Made by a program: the position numbers and the translations under genes. From contig NZ_AP027081.1 of assembly GCF_030295425.1 (NCBI RefSeq), positions 2,897,001 through 2,961,000 of the forward strand: DNA of 64,000 nt. The letters are read 5' to 3'. The notes under the pieces are model-generated. The model was not told the origin of the DNA. It searched no databases and saw only the letters and a program-made list of their open reading frames with translations. Below are positions 28,455 to 37,201 of the stretch, piece by piece. Every line of letters starts with the position of its first letter. The first letter of the stretch is position 1. Source of the DNA: Mesoterricola sediminis. Its GTDB lineage: Bacteria > Acidobacteriota > Holophagae > Holophagales > Holophagaceae.

Positions 28455-29521
28455 TCCTCAAGAACCTCCTCTCGGGCGACCTGCCCCGTTCCCGCGTCCT
28501 CGCCGCCGTGCTGGTGCTGGTCCTCCTCGGCCTGGCCCTGACGCCCTTCATCTTCCCCGGGGCCAAGAGCCTCAACGTGGCCGCCAAGATCTGCGTCTTC
28601 GTCGTCCTCGTGGCCAGCTTCGACCTGCTGCTGGGCTACACGGGCATCATGAGCTTCGCCCACACCATGTTCTTCGGCCTCGGGGCCTACGGGGTGGCGA
28701 TCGCCCTCAACCACCTGCCGGCCACCTGGGGCTCCATCGGCATCGGCGTGGCCGCGGCCCTGGCGGTCTCCGTGGTGCTGTCGCTCCTGATCGGCCTCTT
28801 CAGCCTCCGGGTCAAGGCCATGTTCTTCGCCATGATCACCCTCGCCGTGGCGACGGCCTTCCAGACCCTGGCCAGCCAGATGTCGGAGATCACCGGCGGC
28901 GAGGACGGCCTGACCTTCCGGGTGCCCGAGCTCCTCAGCCCGGCCTTCCAGCTCCGGGAGCAGCCCTTCCTGGGCGTGAGCCTCGACGGCAGGCTCATCA
29001 GCTACTACCTCCTGTTCGCGTGCGCCGTCGTGCTCTTCCTGCTCATGCTGCGCATCGTAAACTCCCCCTTCGGACGCGTCCTCCAGGCCATCCGCGAGAA
29101 CGCCTTCCGGGCCGAGGCCCTGGGCTACCGGACCGTGGTCTACCGCACCTGGTCCAACGTCCTCAGCGCCGCCTTCGCGACCCTCGCGGGGTGCATGCTG
29201 GCCCTCTGGCTGCGCTACAACGGTCCGGACACCTCCCTCTCCTTCGAGATCATGATCGACATCCTGCTCATGGTCGTGATCGGGGGCATGGGCACCCTGT
29301 ACGGGGCCGTGGTGGGCACCACCCTCTTCATCGTGGCCCAGAACTACCTCCAGGACCTCCTGAAGCTGGGCGGCACGGCCTTCGCCAAGATCCCCGTGGT
29401 CAAGGACCTGGTCAACCCCGACCGGTGGCTGCTCTGGCTCGGCATCCTTTTCGTGGTGGGCATCTACAAGTTCCCCCTGGGGATCGTCGGCAAGCTGCGC
29501 ATGCGCCTGCGCAAGGCCTGA
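28451..29521 (+). CDS. livM: LIV-type ABC transporter permease LivM
   Basis: A 356-residue inner-membrane permease and the last gene of the operon, starting with an ATGA overlap on livH. Typical LivM features: SFDLLLGYTGIMSFAHTMFFGLGAYG, the ALGYRTVVYRTWSNVLSAAFATLAG cytoplasmic loop, and VVIGGMGTLYGAVVGTTLFIV. It completes a full transporter with the receptor, LivG, LivF and LivH. The convergent esterase gene ends 16 bp downstream. Confidence 0.94.
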   Translation: MILKNLLSGDLPRSRVLAAVLVLVLLGLALTPFIFPGAKSLNVAAKICVFVVLVASFDLLLGYTGIMSFAHTMFFGLGAYGVAIALNHLPATWGSIGIGVAAALAVSVVLSLLIGLFSLRVKAMFFAMITLAVATAFQTLASQMSEITGGEDGLTFRVPELLSPAFQLREQPFLGVSLDGRLISYYLLFACAVVLFLLMLRIVNSPFGRVLQAIRENAFRAEALGYRTVVYRTWSNVLSAAFATLAGCMLALWLRYNGPDTSLSFEIMIDILLMVVIGGMGTLYGAVVGTTLFIVAQNYLQDLLKLGGTAFAKIPVVKDLVNPDRWLLWLGILFVVGIYKFPLGIVGKLRMRLRKA

Positions 29522-29537
29522 GCCTGGCGAGGCGCGC

Positions 29538-31691
29538 TCAGCGGAGGGCGTCCCAGAAATCGCACTGGGCCGTCCTCACCCCCACCTGGGTCCCGTCCAG
29601 GGTGTCGCCGATGGCCAGGTAGGCATCCTGGCCGGCCTGCTGGGCGGGCCAGGCGGGCTGCCCCGAGGCCAGGGGCGCGCCCTGGGCCGCGAAGGCGGTC
29701 CAGTAGGCGAGCATGGCCTGGGCCACGCCGGCGTCGGCGGCGGTGGACAGGCCCAGCTTGGCGTACGTGGTGTCCTCCAGGGTGTTGAAGACGTAGAAGA
29801 GATCGATGCCGTGGTAGGCCCCCAGGGAGGCGTAGCTCCCGGCCTGGGTGTGGGAGAAGAAGTAGCGCCACACGGGGCTGGCCGGCCAGGCCCCGATGGC
29901 CCGGGCCGCGCGCCGGACCCCGGCGGTGAACTGGGCGTCGGTGAGGATCTGCACATAGGCGTTCCGGGCCTCGGCGTTCGTGGTGCCGGCGGGGTAGAGG
30001 GTCCGGGCCTGGGCTCGGTAGGCGGAGGGCACGTAGGCCGTGATGAGCGCGTCCACCTGGGCCGGCGTCACCGTCGCGGGGGCGGACAGGGACATCTCGT
30101 CGGCGGTGGAGCCGATGATCACGGGCACCTTGTTGAAGGCGCCGGAGGCGAAGGCGGCGTCCGCCCCCAGGGGGAAGACCGTGCCGTCCTGCACCGGCTG
30201 CCAGGCCTGGCTGACGATGCCGCCGGCCAGGGGATTGGTCTCGGTGGCCACCAGGGTCTGCCAGGACAGCGCGCGGAGCTCCGCGATCTTCCCGGCGTCC
30301 GTGGCCGCCGAGCTCAGGGAGGACGCCCAGGCGGAGCCCGCGGTCCGGGCCGCGGCGTAGCCGCCCAGCACGGGCATGCCGCTTTCCATGGCCACCCGCT
30401 GGAAGAGGCCCGCCGCCGCGGGGGCCAGCAGGAGGTTGCCCGCGTCGACCGCGCCCGCGCTCTGCCCGAAGACCAGGACCCGGGCGGGGTCGCCGCCGAA
30501 GCGGGCGATGTTGGCCTTGACCCAGGCCAGGGCCTTGATCTGGTCCAGGACGCCGTAGTTGCCGGCCGTGGCCGTGGCGGACTCGGCCTCCAGGCCCGGG
30601 TGCACCAGGTAGCCCAGGGGCCCCACCCGGAATTCGGGGGTGACGACGACCGCGGGGCCGCGGGCGGCGAGGTGGCGCCCCAGGTAGAGCTGGGCCCCCT
30701 GGGCCTCCTCGTCGGGCCCGCCCTGCTGGTGGGCCCCGCCATGGAGGAACACCAGCACGGGCAGGGAGGGCGTGGAGACGTCGGGGGTCCACACGTTCAG
30801 GTAGAGGCAGTCCTCGTCGCCCAGGGGGGTCCCGGTGGTGGAGCCCTGCGGGAACTGGAGCTGCGGGCACCGGGGCTTGAAGGCCTGGGTGGCCAGGAGG
30901 CCCGCCCAGGGCGCCGGGTCCGCCGGGGCCTTCCAGCGGAGGGCCCCCACGGGCGGGGCGGCGTAGGGGATGCCCAGGAATTCGTAGCCGCCCGTGAAGG
31001 CCTGCCCCTGCACCAGGCCCGCGCCGGTGACGGCCTGGCCCAGCGGGAGCACCTGCAGGACGGCGGCGGCGGAGGTGGCCGTCCCGCCCGCGTTGGTGGC
31101 GCGGAGCCGGACCCTGCGGCCCTGGTCGGCCAGGGTGACGGCGGAGAACCGGCAGGTGTCCGAGGTGGCGCCGGCCACGTCCGTCCAGACCGTGCCGTCC
31201 AGCGACGTCTGCCACTGGAGCGCGGGCGCGGGGGTCCCCGAGGCCCCGGCGCTGAAGACGGCCGCCTGCCCCGTCGTCACCACCGCGTCGGCCGGCTGGG
31301 CCGTGATCGCGGGGCCCGCCCCGGCGGCGTTCACCGTCAGCGCCGCCGGCAGGCTCGTGACGCTGCCGGCGGCGTTGGACACCGTCACCGTGTAGCTGCC
31401 GGCGTCGGCCACCTGGGCCGCGGCGAGGCTGAAGGTGGCGCTGTTGGACCCGACGTTCGTCCCGCCCTTCTTCCACTGGTAGGCCAGGGGGGCCGTGCCC
31501 GTGGCCCCCACGGTCAGGGAGGCCGCCTGCCCTTCCGTGACGGTCAGGGCGGCGGGCTGGGAGGTGATGGCGGGCGCCACCGGGCCGGAACTGGAGCCCC
31601 CGCCCCCCCCGCAGGCCGTCAACAGGGTCGCCAGGAGGAGGCCCAGGGTCCGGGCCAGCCCGAGGGGGCGGAAGGGTCGGCGGAAGGTCAT
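29538..31691 (-). CDS. Type-B carboxylesterase lipoprotein with Ig-like domains
   Basis: A 717-residue secreted lipoprotein: signal and lipobox LATLLTACGGGGGSS, then two Ig-like domains (APAITSQPAALTVTEGQAASLTV; AGPAITAQPADAVVTTGQAAVFS). A carboxylesterase/lipase type-B domain follows from about residue 215. Catalytic Ser is in VLVFGQSAGAVDAGN and the probable His in SLGAYHGIDLFYVF; GDEDCLYLNVW and FLHGGAHQQGG form the oxyanion region. Ig repeats likely hold the catalytic domain away from the membrane surface. ATG 31691 begins the signal. It is convergent with livM; substrate unknown. Confidence 0.9.
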   Translation of the reverse strand: MTFRRPFRPLGLARTLGLLLATLLTACGGGGGSSSGPVAPAITSQPAALTVTEGQAASLTVGATGTAPLAYQWKKGGTNVGSNSATFSLAAAQVADAGSYTVTVSNAAGSVTSLPAALTVNAAGAGPAITAQPADAVVTTGQAAVFSAGASGTPAPALQWQTSLDGTVWTDVAGATSDTCRFSAVTLADQGRRVRLRATNAGGTATSAAAVLQVLPLGQAVTGAGLVQGQAFTGGYEFLGIPYAAPPVGALRWKAPADPAPWAGLLATQAFKPRCPQLQFPQGSTTGTPLGDEDCLYLNVWTPDVSTPSLPVLVFLHGGAHQQGGPDEEAQGAQLYLGRHLAARGPAVVVTPEFRVGPLGYLVHPGLEAESATATAGNYGVLDQIKALAWVKANIARFGGDPARVLVFGQSAGAVDAGNLLLAPAAAGLFQRVAMESGMPVLGGYAAARTAGSAWASSLSSAATDAGKIAELRALSWQTLVATETNPLAGGIVSQAWQPVQDGTVFPLGADAAFASGAFNKVPVIIGSTADEMSLSAPATVTPAQVDALITAYVPSAYRAQARTLYPAGTTNAEARNAYVQILTDAQFTAGVRRAARAIGAWPASPVWRYFFSHTQAGSYASLGAYHGIDLFYVFNTLEDTTYAKLGLSTAADAGVAQAMLAYWTAFAAQGAPLASGQPAWPAQQAGQDAYLAIGDTLDGTQVGVRTAQCDFWDALR

Positions 31692-31864
31692 GGCGGCGGC
31701 TCCAGAAGGCGGGACAGGACCGCGAGGCCTTTCGGCCGCCTGCCCTGTCTTCCAGCTTGGATGCCAGGCTGGGCCGCCGGGTTGAGCAAGATGACCTTTT
31801 TGGGCCCTTTTTTTTTCCGAGGCAGCTCTCCAACGGAACCCGCTCGAGGCGGTCCCCCGGCCCC

Positions 31865-32071
31865 TCAGCCCCAGAGGACCCGGACCAGCCCCGCGGCCAG
31901 GACCAGGGGGAGGCAGCAGCCCAGGCTGCGGCCGGCCTTCCGCTGGCGGCCCGAACGGCTCAGGGGGACGCCGAGCTGCCGAGAGAGCCGGGCCTGGGCC
32001 TGGGAGATCCCCAGCGCCCTGCGCCAGGAGAAGGAGAGACCGGGAATGCCTGAACCGCGACGGGATGCCAT
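31865..32071 (-). CDS. Small basic protein with C-terminal membrane segment
   Basis: A 68-residue protein: basic N-terminal part (FSWRRALGISQAQARLSRQ, then GVPLSRSGRQRKAGRSLG) followed by a hydrophobic stretch CCLPLVLAAGLVRVLWG. The ATG has a GGAGG ribosome site seven bases upstream and lies 16 bp after the hybrid kinase stop, so it is probably the last gene of that operon. The RSGRQRKxG...GCC pattern looks like a recurring small-protein family to me, but I cannot name it. The 170 bp to the esterase gene hold no gene. Confidence 0.65.
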   Translation of the reverse strand: MASRRGSGIPGLSFSWRRALGISQAQARLSRQLGVPLSRSGRQRKAGRSLGCCLPLVLAAGLVRVLWG

Positions 32072-32086
32072 GGGCGCCTCCGGACC

Positions 32087-34723
32087 TCAGTCTGGCGCCG
32101 GGGGGGCGACAGCGGCTGTCCCGCCCCCGGCCAGGAGGTCGGCGACGGCCTTCCGGATCTCGGCGGCCGTGTAGGGCTTCAGCAGGACGGACACGGGCCC
32201 CAGCGCCGCCAGGCGCTCCCCCGTGTGCTCCCCGAGGAAGCCGGTGGTCAGGAGCACCGGCAGCCCCCGCGCCGCCTCCCGGAGGCGCGCCAGGGTCTCC
32301 AGGCCGTCCATGCCCGGCATGTTGAGGTCCAGGACCATCAGGTCCCACCGGGTGCCGTCCTCCGCCAAGGCCAGCCCCTCCGCGCCGCCGGAGGCCGCGG
32401 TGACGCGGTGGCCTTGCAGGGCCAGCATCTCCGGAATGGTCCTGCGCACCAGGGGGTCGTCGTCCACCAGGAGGATGCGGCAGGCCTCGGCGGGTGGCGC
32501 ATGCCCGGCCGGGGGCTCCGGGACCTGCCCGCCCCGGGGTTCACCGGGCACCACGGGGAAGGTGACCCGGATCCGGGTGCCCTGCCCGGGCCGGCTGTGG
32601 ATCTCGCAGCTGCCGCCATGGGCCTGCACCGTCCCGTAGACCATGGACAGGCCGAGGCCGGTGCCCTTCCCCGAAGGCTTCGTCGTGAAGAACGGCTCCA
32701 TCGCCCGGGAGGCGACTTCGGGCGGCATGCCCTGGCCCGTGTCCTCCACCTCCAGCTCCACGCCCTGGGCGCCCAGGGCCCGCGTGCGCAGGGTGAGGGT
32801 GCCGCCCCCGGGCATGGCGTCCACGGCGTTCACGCAGAGGTTCATGAGCGCCGTGGCGATGGCCGGGGAGGACCCCATGAGGCGCGGCAGCTTCGGGGCC
32901 AGGTCCAGTTCGAGCCGCACCTTCTGCAGGGTCGTGCTGGAGAGCAGTTCCGCCTCCCGGCGCACCACGTCGTTGAGGTCGAAGTAGTCGGCCTCCTCCA
33001 TCTCCTTCCGGGCGAAGGCCAGGAGCCCGCGCATCAGGGTCCGTCCCCGGCGGGCGGCTTCCATCACCAGGTCCAGCTGGGCCGCGTGCTCCGGGGCCTT
33101 CATGCCCAGCACCTCGGTGACCGACATGATGGCGGCCAGGACGTTGTTCATGTCGTGGGAGATGCCGCCCGCGAGCCGCCCGACGCTCTCCATCCGCTGG
33201 AGGTGGTGGAACTGGCGCTCCAGGGCCAGGCGGTCCTCCTCGGCCTTGCGGCGTGCGGTCACGTCCCGGAAGCTCAGGAGCCGGCCCGAGACCTCCCCGG
33301 CCTCGCGCCGGGGGCAGGAATACCGCTCGTAGATCCGCCCGTCCAGGAGTTCGACCTCGTCGGTGGACACGGCTTCCGGGGCGGCCTGGAGTTCGGAGAT
33401 CCGCCGGAGGAAGGCCTTGGGGTCGGCCACCTTGGGCACCACCAGGTCCGCCAGCGCCGCGGCGGACAGGCTCCGGACCCCGTCGGCCTCCAGATCCCAC
33501 ATCTCCAGGAACCGGCGGTTGAAGGTGGAGACCCGCCCATCCTGCTCCACGACGAGCAGGCCCTCGGAGGTGCTCTCGAAGGTCGTGGACAGCAGGGAGA
33601 GGGCCTTCTCCCGGTCCTGGGCGAGCTGGACCTGGCCCGTGACGTCCTGGTCGGTGCCGAAGGAACGGAGCGGGGTCCCGTCCGGGGCGTACTCCGTGGC
33701 GATCTGGCTGTGCACGTGGCGCACGGCGCCGTCCGGCAGGACCACCCGGAAGGGCCGCCACAGGCGCGGGCTCCGGCCCTCCAGGTGCTCCCGGTAGCTC
33801 CGGATCGCGTGGTCCCGGTCCTCCGGATGGAGGCGGGCCGCGAGGGCCTCCAGGGAGGGCGCCCCCGCCTCGGGATCCAGGCCGTACATCCGGAACAGCT
33901 CCTCGGACCAGGTCTGGCGCCCGGTGCGGTGGTCCACCTCCCAGTAGCCGATGCGGGCCATGCGGGCCGCCTCCCGGAGGCGGGCCTCGCTGGCCGCGAG
34001 ATCCCGCTCGAACCGGCGCCGCTCGGTGATGTCCCGCTCCACGGCGAGGATGAGGGTCCGCCCCTGCAGGGGCACCCCCACGATGCGCACCTCCACGTCG
34101 AGGACGGAGCCGTCGCGGCGGAGGTGGCGCGTCTCGAACAGCAGGCCGCCGCCGCCCAGGACCGCTGCGACGCGGGCCGCGGGGATCCCCGGGGCCGCAT
34201 CCGGCTCCAGGACCGAGATGGGCATGCCCAGCATCTCCGCCCGCGTGTACCCGTGGGCGGCCAGGGCCGCCTCGTTGGCGTCGACGATGACGGGCAGCCC
34301 GTCGGTCCCCGCCTCCAGGAGCAGGACATGATCTCCGGAGCGCTCGAACAGGGTCCGGAAGAGCCGCTCCGTCTCCAGGCGCGCGGCCTCCGCCGCGGCC
34401 CGCTCCGCTTTCTCCGCCCGGGCCTCGGCCTGCCGCCCCTCCAGCAGGTCGTCATACAACCGCCACAGGGCCGCCAGCTGCAGGAGGGACACGAGGAAGC
34501 CAGCCAACTCCGTCGCGGGGGCGTGGGGCAGCGCCCCGCCGGCCACCAGGCCGTAAATGACCGTCACCCGACGTGCGAGCAGCGTCGCCAGGGCCAGGAA
34601 GAAGGCGGGCCAGACCCACCAGGTGCGGGCGATCCGCGCCAGGCGCAGCACCGACCACAGCACGCCCAGCTGGAGCAGGAGCGTCGAACAGGCCAGGGTG
34701 AGCCAGAGGGAGGAGGAGCTCAT
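32087..34723 (-). CDS. Membrane-bound multi-PAS hybrid histidine kinase
   Basis: An 878-residue sensor. Three N-terminal transmembrane helices fall within residues 1-95. A coiled coil follows, then three PAS domains: about 125-240 (RLFRTLFERSGDHVLLLEAG), about 255-370 (IGYWEVDHRTGRQTW) and about 380-490 (FESTSEGLLVVEQDGRVSTFNRRF). The HisKA-type helix has the phospho-acceptor His in LAGGISHDMNNVLAAIM, followed by an HATPase domain (CVNAVDAMPGGG, DTGQGMP, GLGLSMVYGTV). The C-terminal receiver is RILLVDDDPLVRR with phospho-Asp in LMVLDLNMPGMDG. GISHDMNN marks the PAS/HisKA group with a C-terminal receiver. ATG 34723 follows GGAGGAG-type sequence. No output regulator is adjacent. Confidence 0.9.
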   Translation of the reverse strand: MSSSSLWLTLACSTLLLQLGVLWSVLRLARIARTWWVWPAFFLALATLLARRVTVIYGLVAGGALPHAPATELAGFLVSLLQLAALWRLYDDLLEGRQAEARAEKAERAAAEAARLETERLFRTLFERSGDHVLLLEAGTDGLPVIVDANEAALAAHGYTRAEMLGMPISVLEPDAAPGIPAARVAAVLGGGGLLFETRHLRRDGSVLDVEVRIVGVPLQGRTLILAVERDITERRRFERDLAASEARLREAARMARIGYWEVDHRTGRQTWSEELFRMYGLDPEAGAPSLEALAARLHPEDRDHAIRSYREHLEGRSPRLWRPFRVVLPDGAVRHVHSQIATEYAPDGTPLRSFGTDQDVTGQVQLAQDREKALSLLSTTFESTSEGLLVVEQDGRVSTFNRRFLEMWDLEADGVRSLSAAALADLVVPKVADPKAFLRRISELQAAPEAVSTDEVELLDGRIYERYSCPRREAGEVSGRLLSFRDVTARRKAEEDRLALERQFHHLQRMESVGRLAGGISHDMNNVLAAIMSVTEVLGMKAPEHAAQLDLVMEAARRGRTLMRGLLAFARKEMEEADYFDLNDVVRREAELLSSTTLQKVRLELDLAPKLPRLMGSSPAIATALMNLCVNAVDAMPGGGTLTLRTRALGAQGVELEVEDTGQGMPPEVASRAMEPFFTTKPSGKGTGLGLSMVYGTVQAHGGSCEIHSRPGQGTRIRVTFPVVPGEPRGGQVPEPPAGHAPPAEACRILLVDDDPLVRRTIPEMLALQGHRVTAASGGAEGLALAEDGTRWDLMVLDLNMPGMDGLETLARLREAARGLPVLLTTGFLGEHTGERLAALGPVSVLLKPYTAAEIRKAVADLLAGGGTAAVAPPAPD

Positions 34724-34881
34724 CGGTTCCGCCGCGGGGAGGGGTTCGGTGGGGACGAATCGCAGTATATACACAACTTGCCCCGGAGAGACCCCCCTCC
34801 TTGCCGCGGCCCCCACCCCGCTCCGGGTCCCCGTGGTGATAATACGAAGATCCCCCTCCAGCCCGATCTGAGGTGTCCCCC

Positions 34882-36708
34882 ATGCATTCCCCTTGCCTCC
34901 TGCTCCTTGGCGCCGCCCTTCCCGTCCTGGCCGCGCCGGCCACCCTGCCCTCCGCCCAGGAGGTGCTGGCCCGCGCCAAGGCGGCCTCCGGGGGCGCCGC
35001 CTGGGACCGCGTCACCCACGTGGCCAGCCAGGGCACCCTGGAAAGCGGCGGCATGAAGGGCACCTTCGAAGAGCTGGAATGCCTCACGGACGGGCGGAAC
35101 CAGGCGCGCTGGGACCTGAAGGTCGCCCAGGGCGCCAGCGGCTACGACGGCAGGACGGGCTGGACCGAGGACGGGACGGGGGACGTGCGCCTGGAGCCCC
35201 TGGAGGCGCCCGGCGTGGAGAACTACTGGCGGATGCGCGCCTGCTGGTACCCGTCCCGCTGCCCGGCCACCTTCCAGCACCTGGGGCTGCGGGAGGGCCG
35301 GTTCCATGTGCTGGCCATCCAGCCCAAGGGCGCCACGCGCCCCTTCGAACTCTGGGTCGACGGGCAGACCTGGCTTCCGGACCGCATCGTGAGGACCGGC
35401 GACGCCGAGACCGAGACCACCTTCTTCCAGGACTACCGCGAGGTGGCGGGGGTGAAGCTCCCCTTCCGGGTCGTCACGCCCAAGGCCGACGCCGCCGCCA
35501 CCGTCCGCGTCCAGTACGCCGCCATCACCGTGAACGGGCCCCTCCCGGCCGCGGCCTTCGCGCCGCCGGTGAAGGTCCTGACGGACTGGGGGCTGGAGGG
35601 CGGCGCGTCCCGGACCGAGGTCCCCCTGGAATACCTCGGGGACCACCTCTTCGTCATGGCCACCCTCAACGGGAAGGGTCCGTTCCGGTTCTTCCTGGAC
35701 ACGGGGGGCGTGAACATCCTGACCCCCACCGCCGCGAAGGCGCTGGGGCTGGACAGCAAGGGCAGCGTGGAGGGGCGCGGGGTCGGCGAGGCCACCGAGT
35801 CCTTCGGCCTCACCCAGGTGGAGCGCGTCCAGGTGGGCGCGGCCTGGATGAAGGACCAGCGCTTCCTGATCATCCCGAGCCTCGAGGAGATCGGTCGGAT
35901 CATGGGCCTGGACGTGAGCGGGGTGATGGGCTACGAGCTGCTGCGCCGCTTCGTCGCGCGGGTGGAGTACGGCCCGAAGCGGCTCACCCTCATCCGGCCC
36001 GAAGGCTGGAGCTACACCGGCAAGGGGGTGAGCCTCCCCTTCACCTTCAACGGGCACCATCCCCGGGTGAAGGGGGAACTGGACGGCATCCCCGGCCTCT
36101 TCGACATCGACACCGGCTCAGGGGCCACCCTGGACGTCTACGGCCCCTTCGCGCGCCGCCACGACCTGAAGGGGAAGGCCGCCAAGGCCATCCCCACCGT
36201 CACCGGCCGCGGCGCCGGAGGCGAAGTGCGGGGGGACGTGATCCGCGCCCGGAGCCTGAAACTGGGGGAGGCCACCGTGACCCGCCCCATCGTGGCGCTG
36301 GCGGCCACCAGGTCCGGCGCCTTCGCCGACGAGACGGCGGCGGGCAACGTGGGCCAGGGCTTCCTCTCCCGCTTCGACCTCACCTTCGACTACCGCGCCC
36401 AGGTGATCCACCTGGAGCCCAACGCCGCCCACGGCCGGCCCGACCACTTCAGCCTGACCGGCCTGCGCCTCGGCACCACGGACCCGGGCCTCGTGGAACA
36501 GGTCTACCCCGGTTCGCCGGCCGCCGACGCCGGCCTCCAGGAAGGGGACCGGATCCTGGCCATCAACGGCGAGCCCATCGCCGCCTGGGACGCCAAGCGC
36601 ACCCGGGACCTGGCCATGCACAGCGAGCCCGGACACCGCACCGAGCTCCAGGTCCAGCGCGGGGACCGGACCTGGACCGTGACCCTGGTGCTGCGCGACG
36701 TGCTCTGA
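34882..36708 (+). CDS. Secreted retropepsin-like aspartyl protease with PDZ domain
   Basis: A 608-residue exported protein. The signal peptide (CLLLLGAALPVLAAP) is followed by an outer-membrane-lipoprotein-sorting-like beta domain (to about 235). Two aspartyl-protease-like halves follow, each with a DTG motif: FRFFLDTGGVNIL near 275 and FDIDTGSGATLDVYG near 413. A C-terminal PDZ domain completes it (GLVEQVYPGSPAADAGLQEGDRILAINGEPI). Two DTG lobes in one chain suggest an internally paired pepsin/retropepsin active site, or one catalytic and one structural lobe. ATG 34882 is preferred to GTG 34873 by ribosome-site spacing (TGAGG). Promoter region shared with the hybrid kinase. Confidence 0.85.
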   Translation: MHSPCLLLLGAALPVLAAPATLPSAQEVLARAKAASGGAAWDRVTHVASQGTLESGGMKGTFEELECLTDGRNQARWDLKVAQGASGYDGRTGWTEDGTGDVRLEPLEAPGVENYWRMRACWYPSRCPATFQHLGLREGRFHVLAIQPKGATRPFELWVDGQTWLPDRIVRTGDAETETTFFQDYREVAGVKLPFRVVTPKADAAATVRVQYAAITVNGPLPAAAFAPPVKVLTDWGLEGGASRTEVPLEYLGDHLFVMATLNGKGPFRFFLDTGGVNILTPTAAKALGLDSKGSVEGRGVGEATESFGLTQVERVQVGAAWMKDQRFLIIPSLEEIGRIMGLDVSGVMGYELLRRFVARVEYGPKRLTLIRPEGWSYTGKGVSLPFTFNGHHPRVKGELDGIPGLFDIDTGSGATLDVYGPFARRHDLKGKAAKAIPTVTGRGAGGEVRGDVIRARSLKLGEATVTRPIVALAATRSGAFADETAAGNVGQGFLSRFDLTFDYRAQVIHLEPNAAHGRPDHFSLTGLRLGTTDPGLVEQVYPGSPAADAGLQEGDRILAINGEPIAAWDAKRTRDLAMHSEPGHRTELQVQRGDRTWTVTLVLRDVL

Positions 36709-36730
36709 GCGGCGGCCCTCACTGGCCCAT

Positions 36731-37201
36731 TCAGCTTCGGATCAGCCGCGTCAGGTCGTAGCCCAGCTCCGTGGCCCGGGCCAGGATCCGGTCGAGGAGG
36801 GCCGGGTCCATGCGCTCGGTGCGGCTGATCACCCACAGGTACTTGCGGTCCGGGGTGCCCACCAGGGCCCAGGCGTACGCGTCGTCCAGGGCCAGGATCC
36901 AGTAGTCGCCGTAGAAGGGCCAGAAGAAGGAGACCTTGATGCGGGCCCCGGTGGCCCTGTCCACCACCCGGGCCCGCCCCTCGGCCTCCAGGTACTTCCC
37001 GGCGGGGGTGAGGCACCCGTTGATGACCTTGAAGTGCAGGTCCTCGCCCAGGATGTAGCGGGCCGTCGTCTTCGCGCAGGCGCGCTGGAACGGGTTGGGC
37101 AGGCGCGCGATCTCGTGCCAGTCGCCCATGTAGCGGGCCAGGTCCACGTGCTCGACGGTGGGGGGCGGGGCCACCAGGGCCGGGGGCGCCAGCAGCAGCA
37201 T
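36731..37201 (-). CDS. Lipocalin (Blc type), second copy
   Basis: A 156-residue lipocalin. It has the N-terminal GxW motif MGDWHEIARLPNPFQRAC and the TDY-like YWILALDDAYAWALVGTPDRKYLWVISR block, then the C-terminal helix ILARATELGYDLTRLIRS. Bacterial lipocalins bind lipids, often at the outer membrane. A short hydrophobic leader (MLLLAPPALVAPP) could be a minimal signal; no lipobox Cys. It is the last gene of the lipid-modification cluster and starts one base from the stop of the upstream methyltransferase. It is a paralogue of the lipoprotein lipocalin at 41 kb. Confidence 0.88.
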   Translation of the reverse strand: MLLLAPPALVAPPPTVEHVDLARYMGDWHEIARLPNPFQRACAKTTARYILGEDLHFKVINGCLTPAGKYLEAEGRARVVDRATGARIKVSFFWPFYGDYWILALDDAYAWALVGTPDRKYLWVISRTERMDPALLDRILARATELGYDLTRLIRS

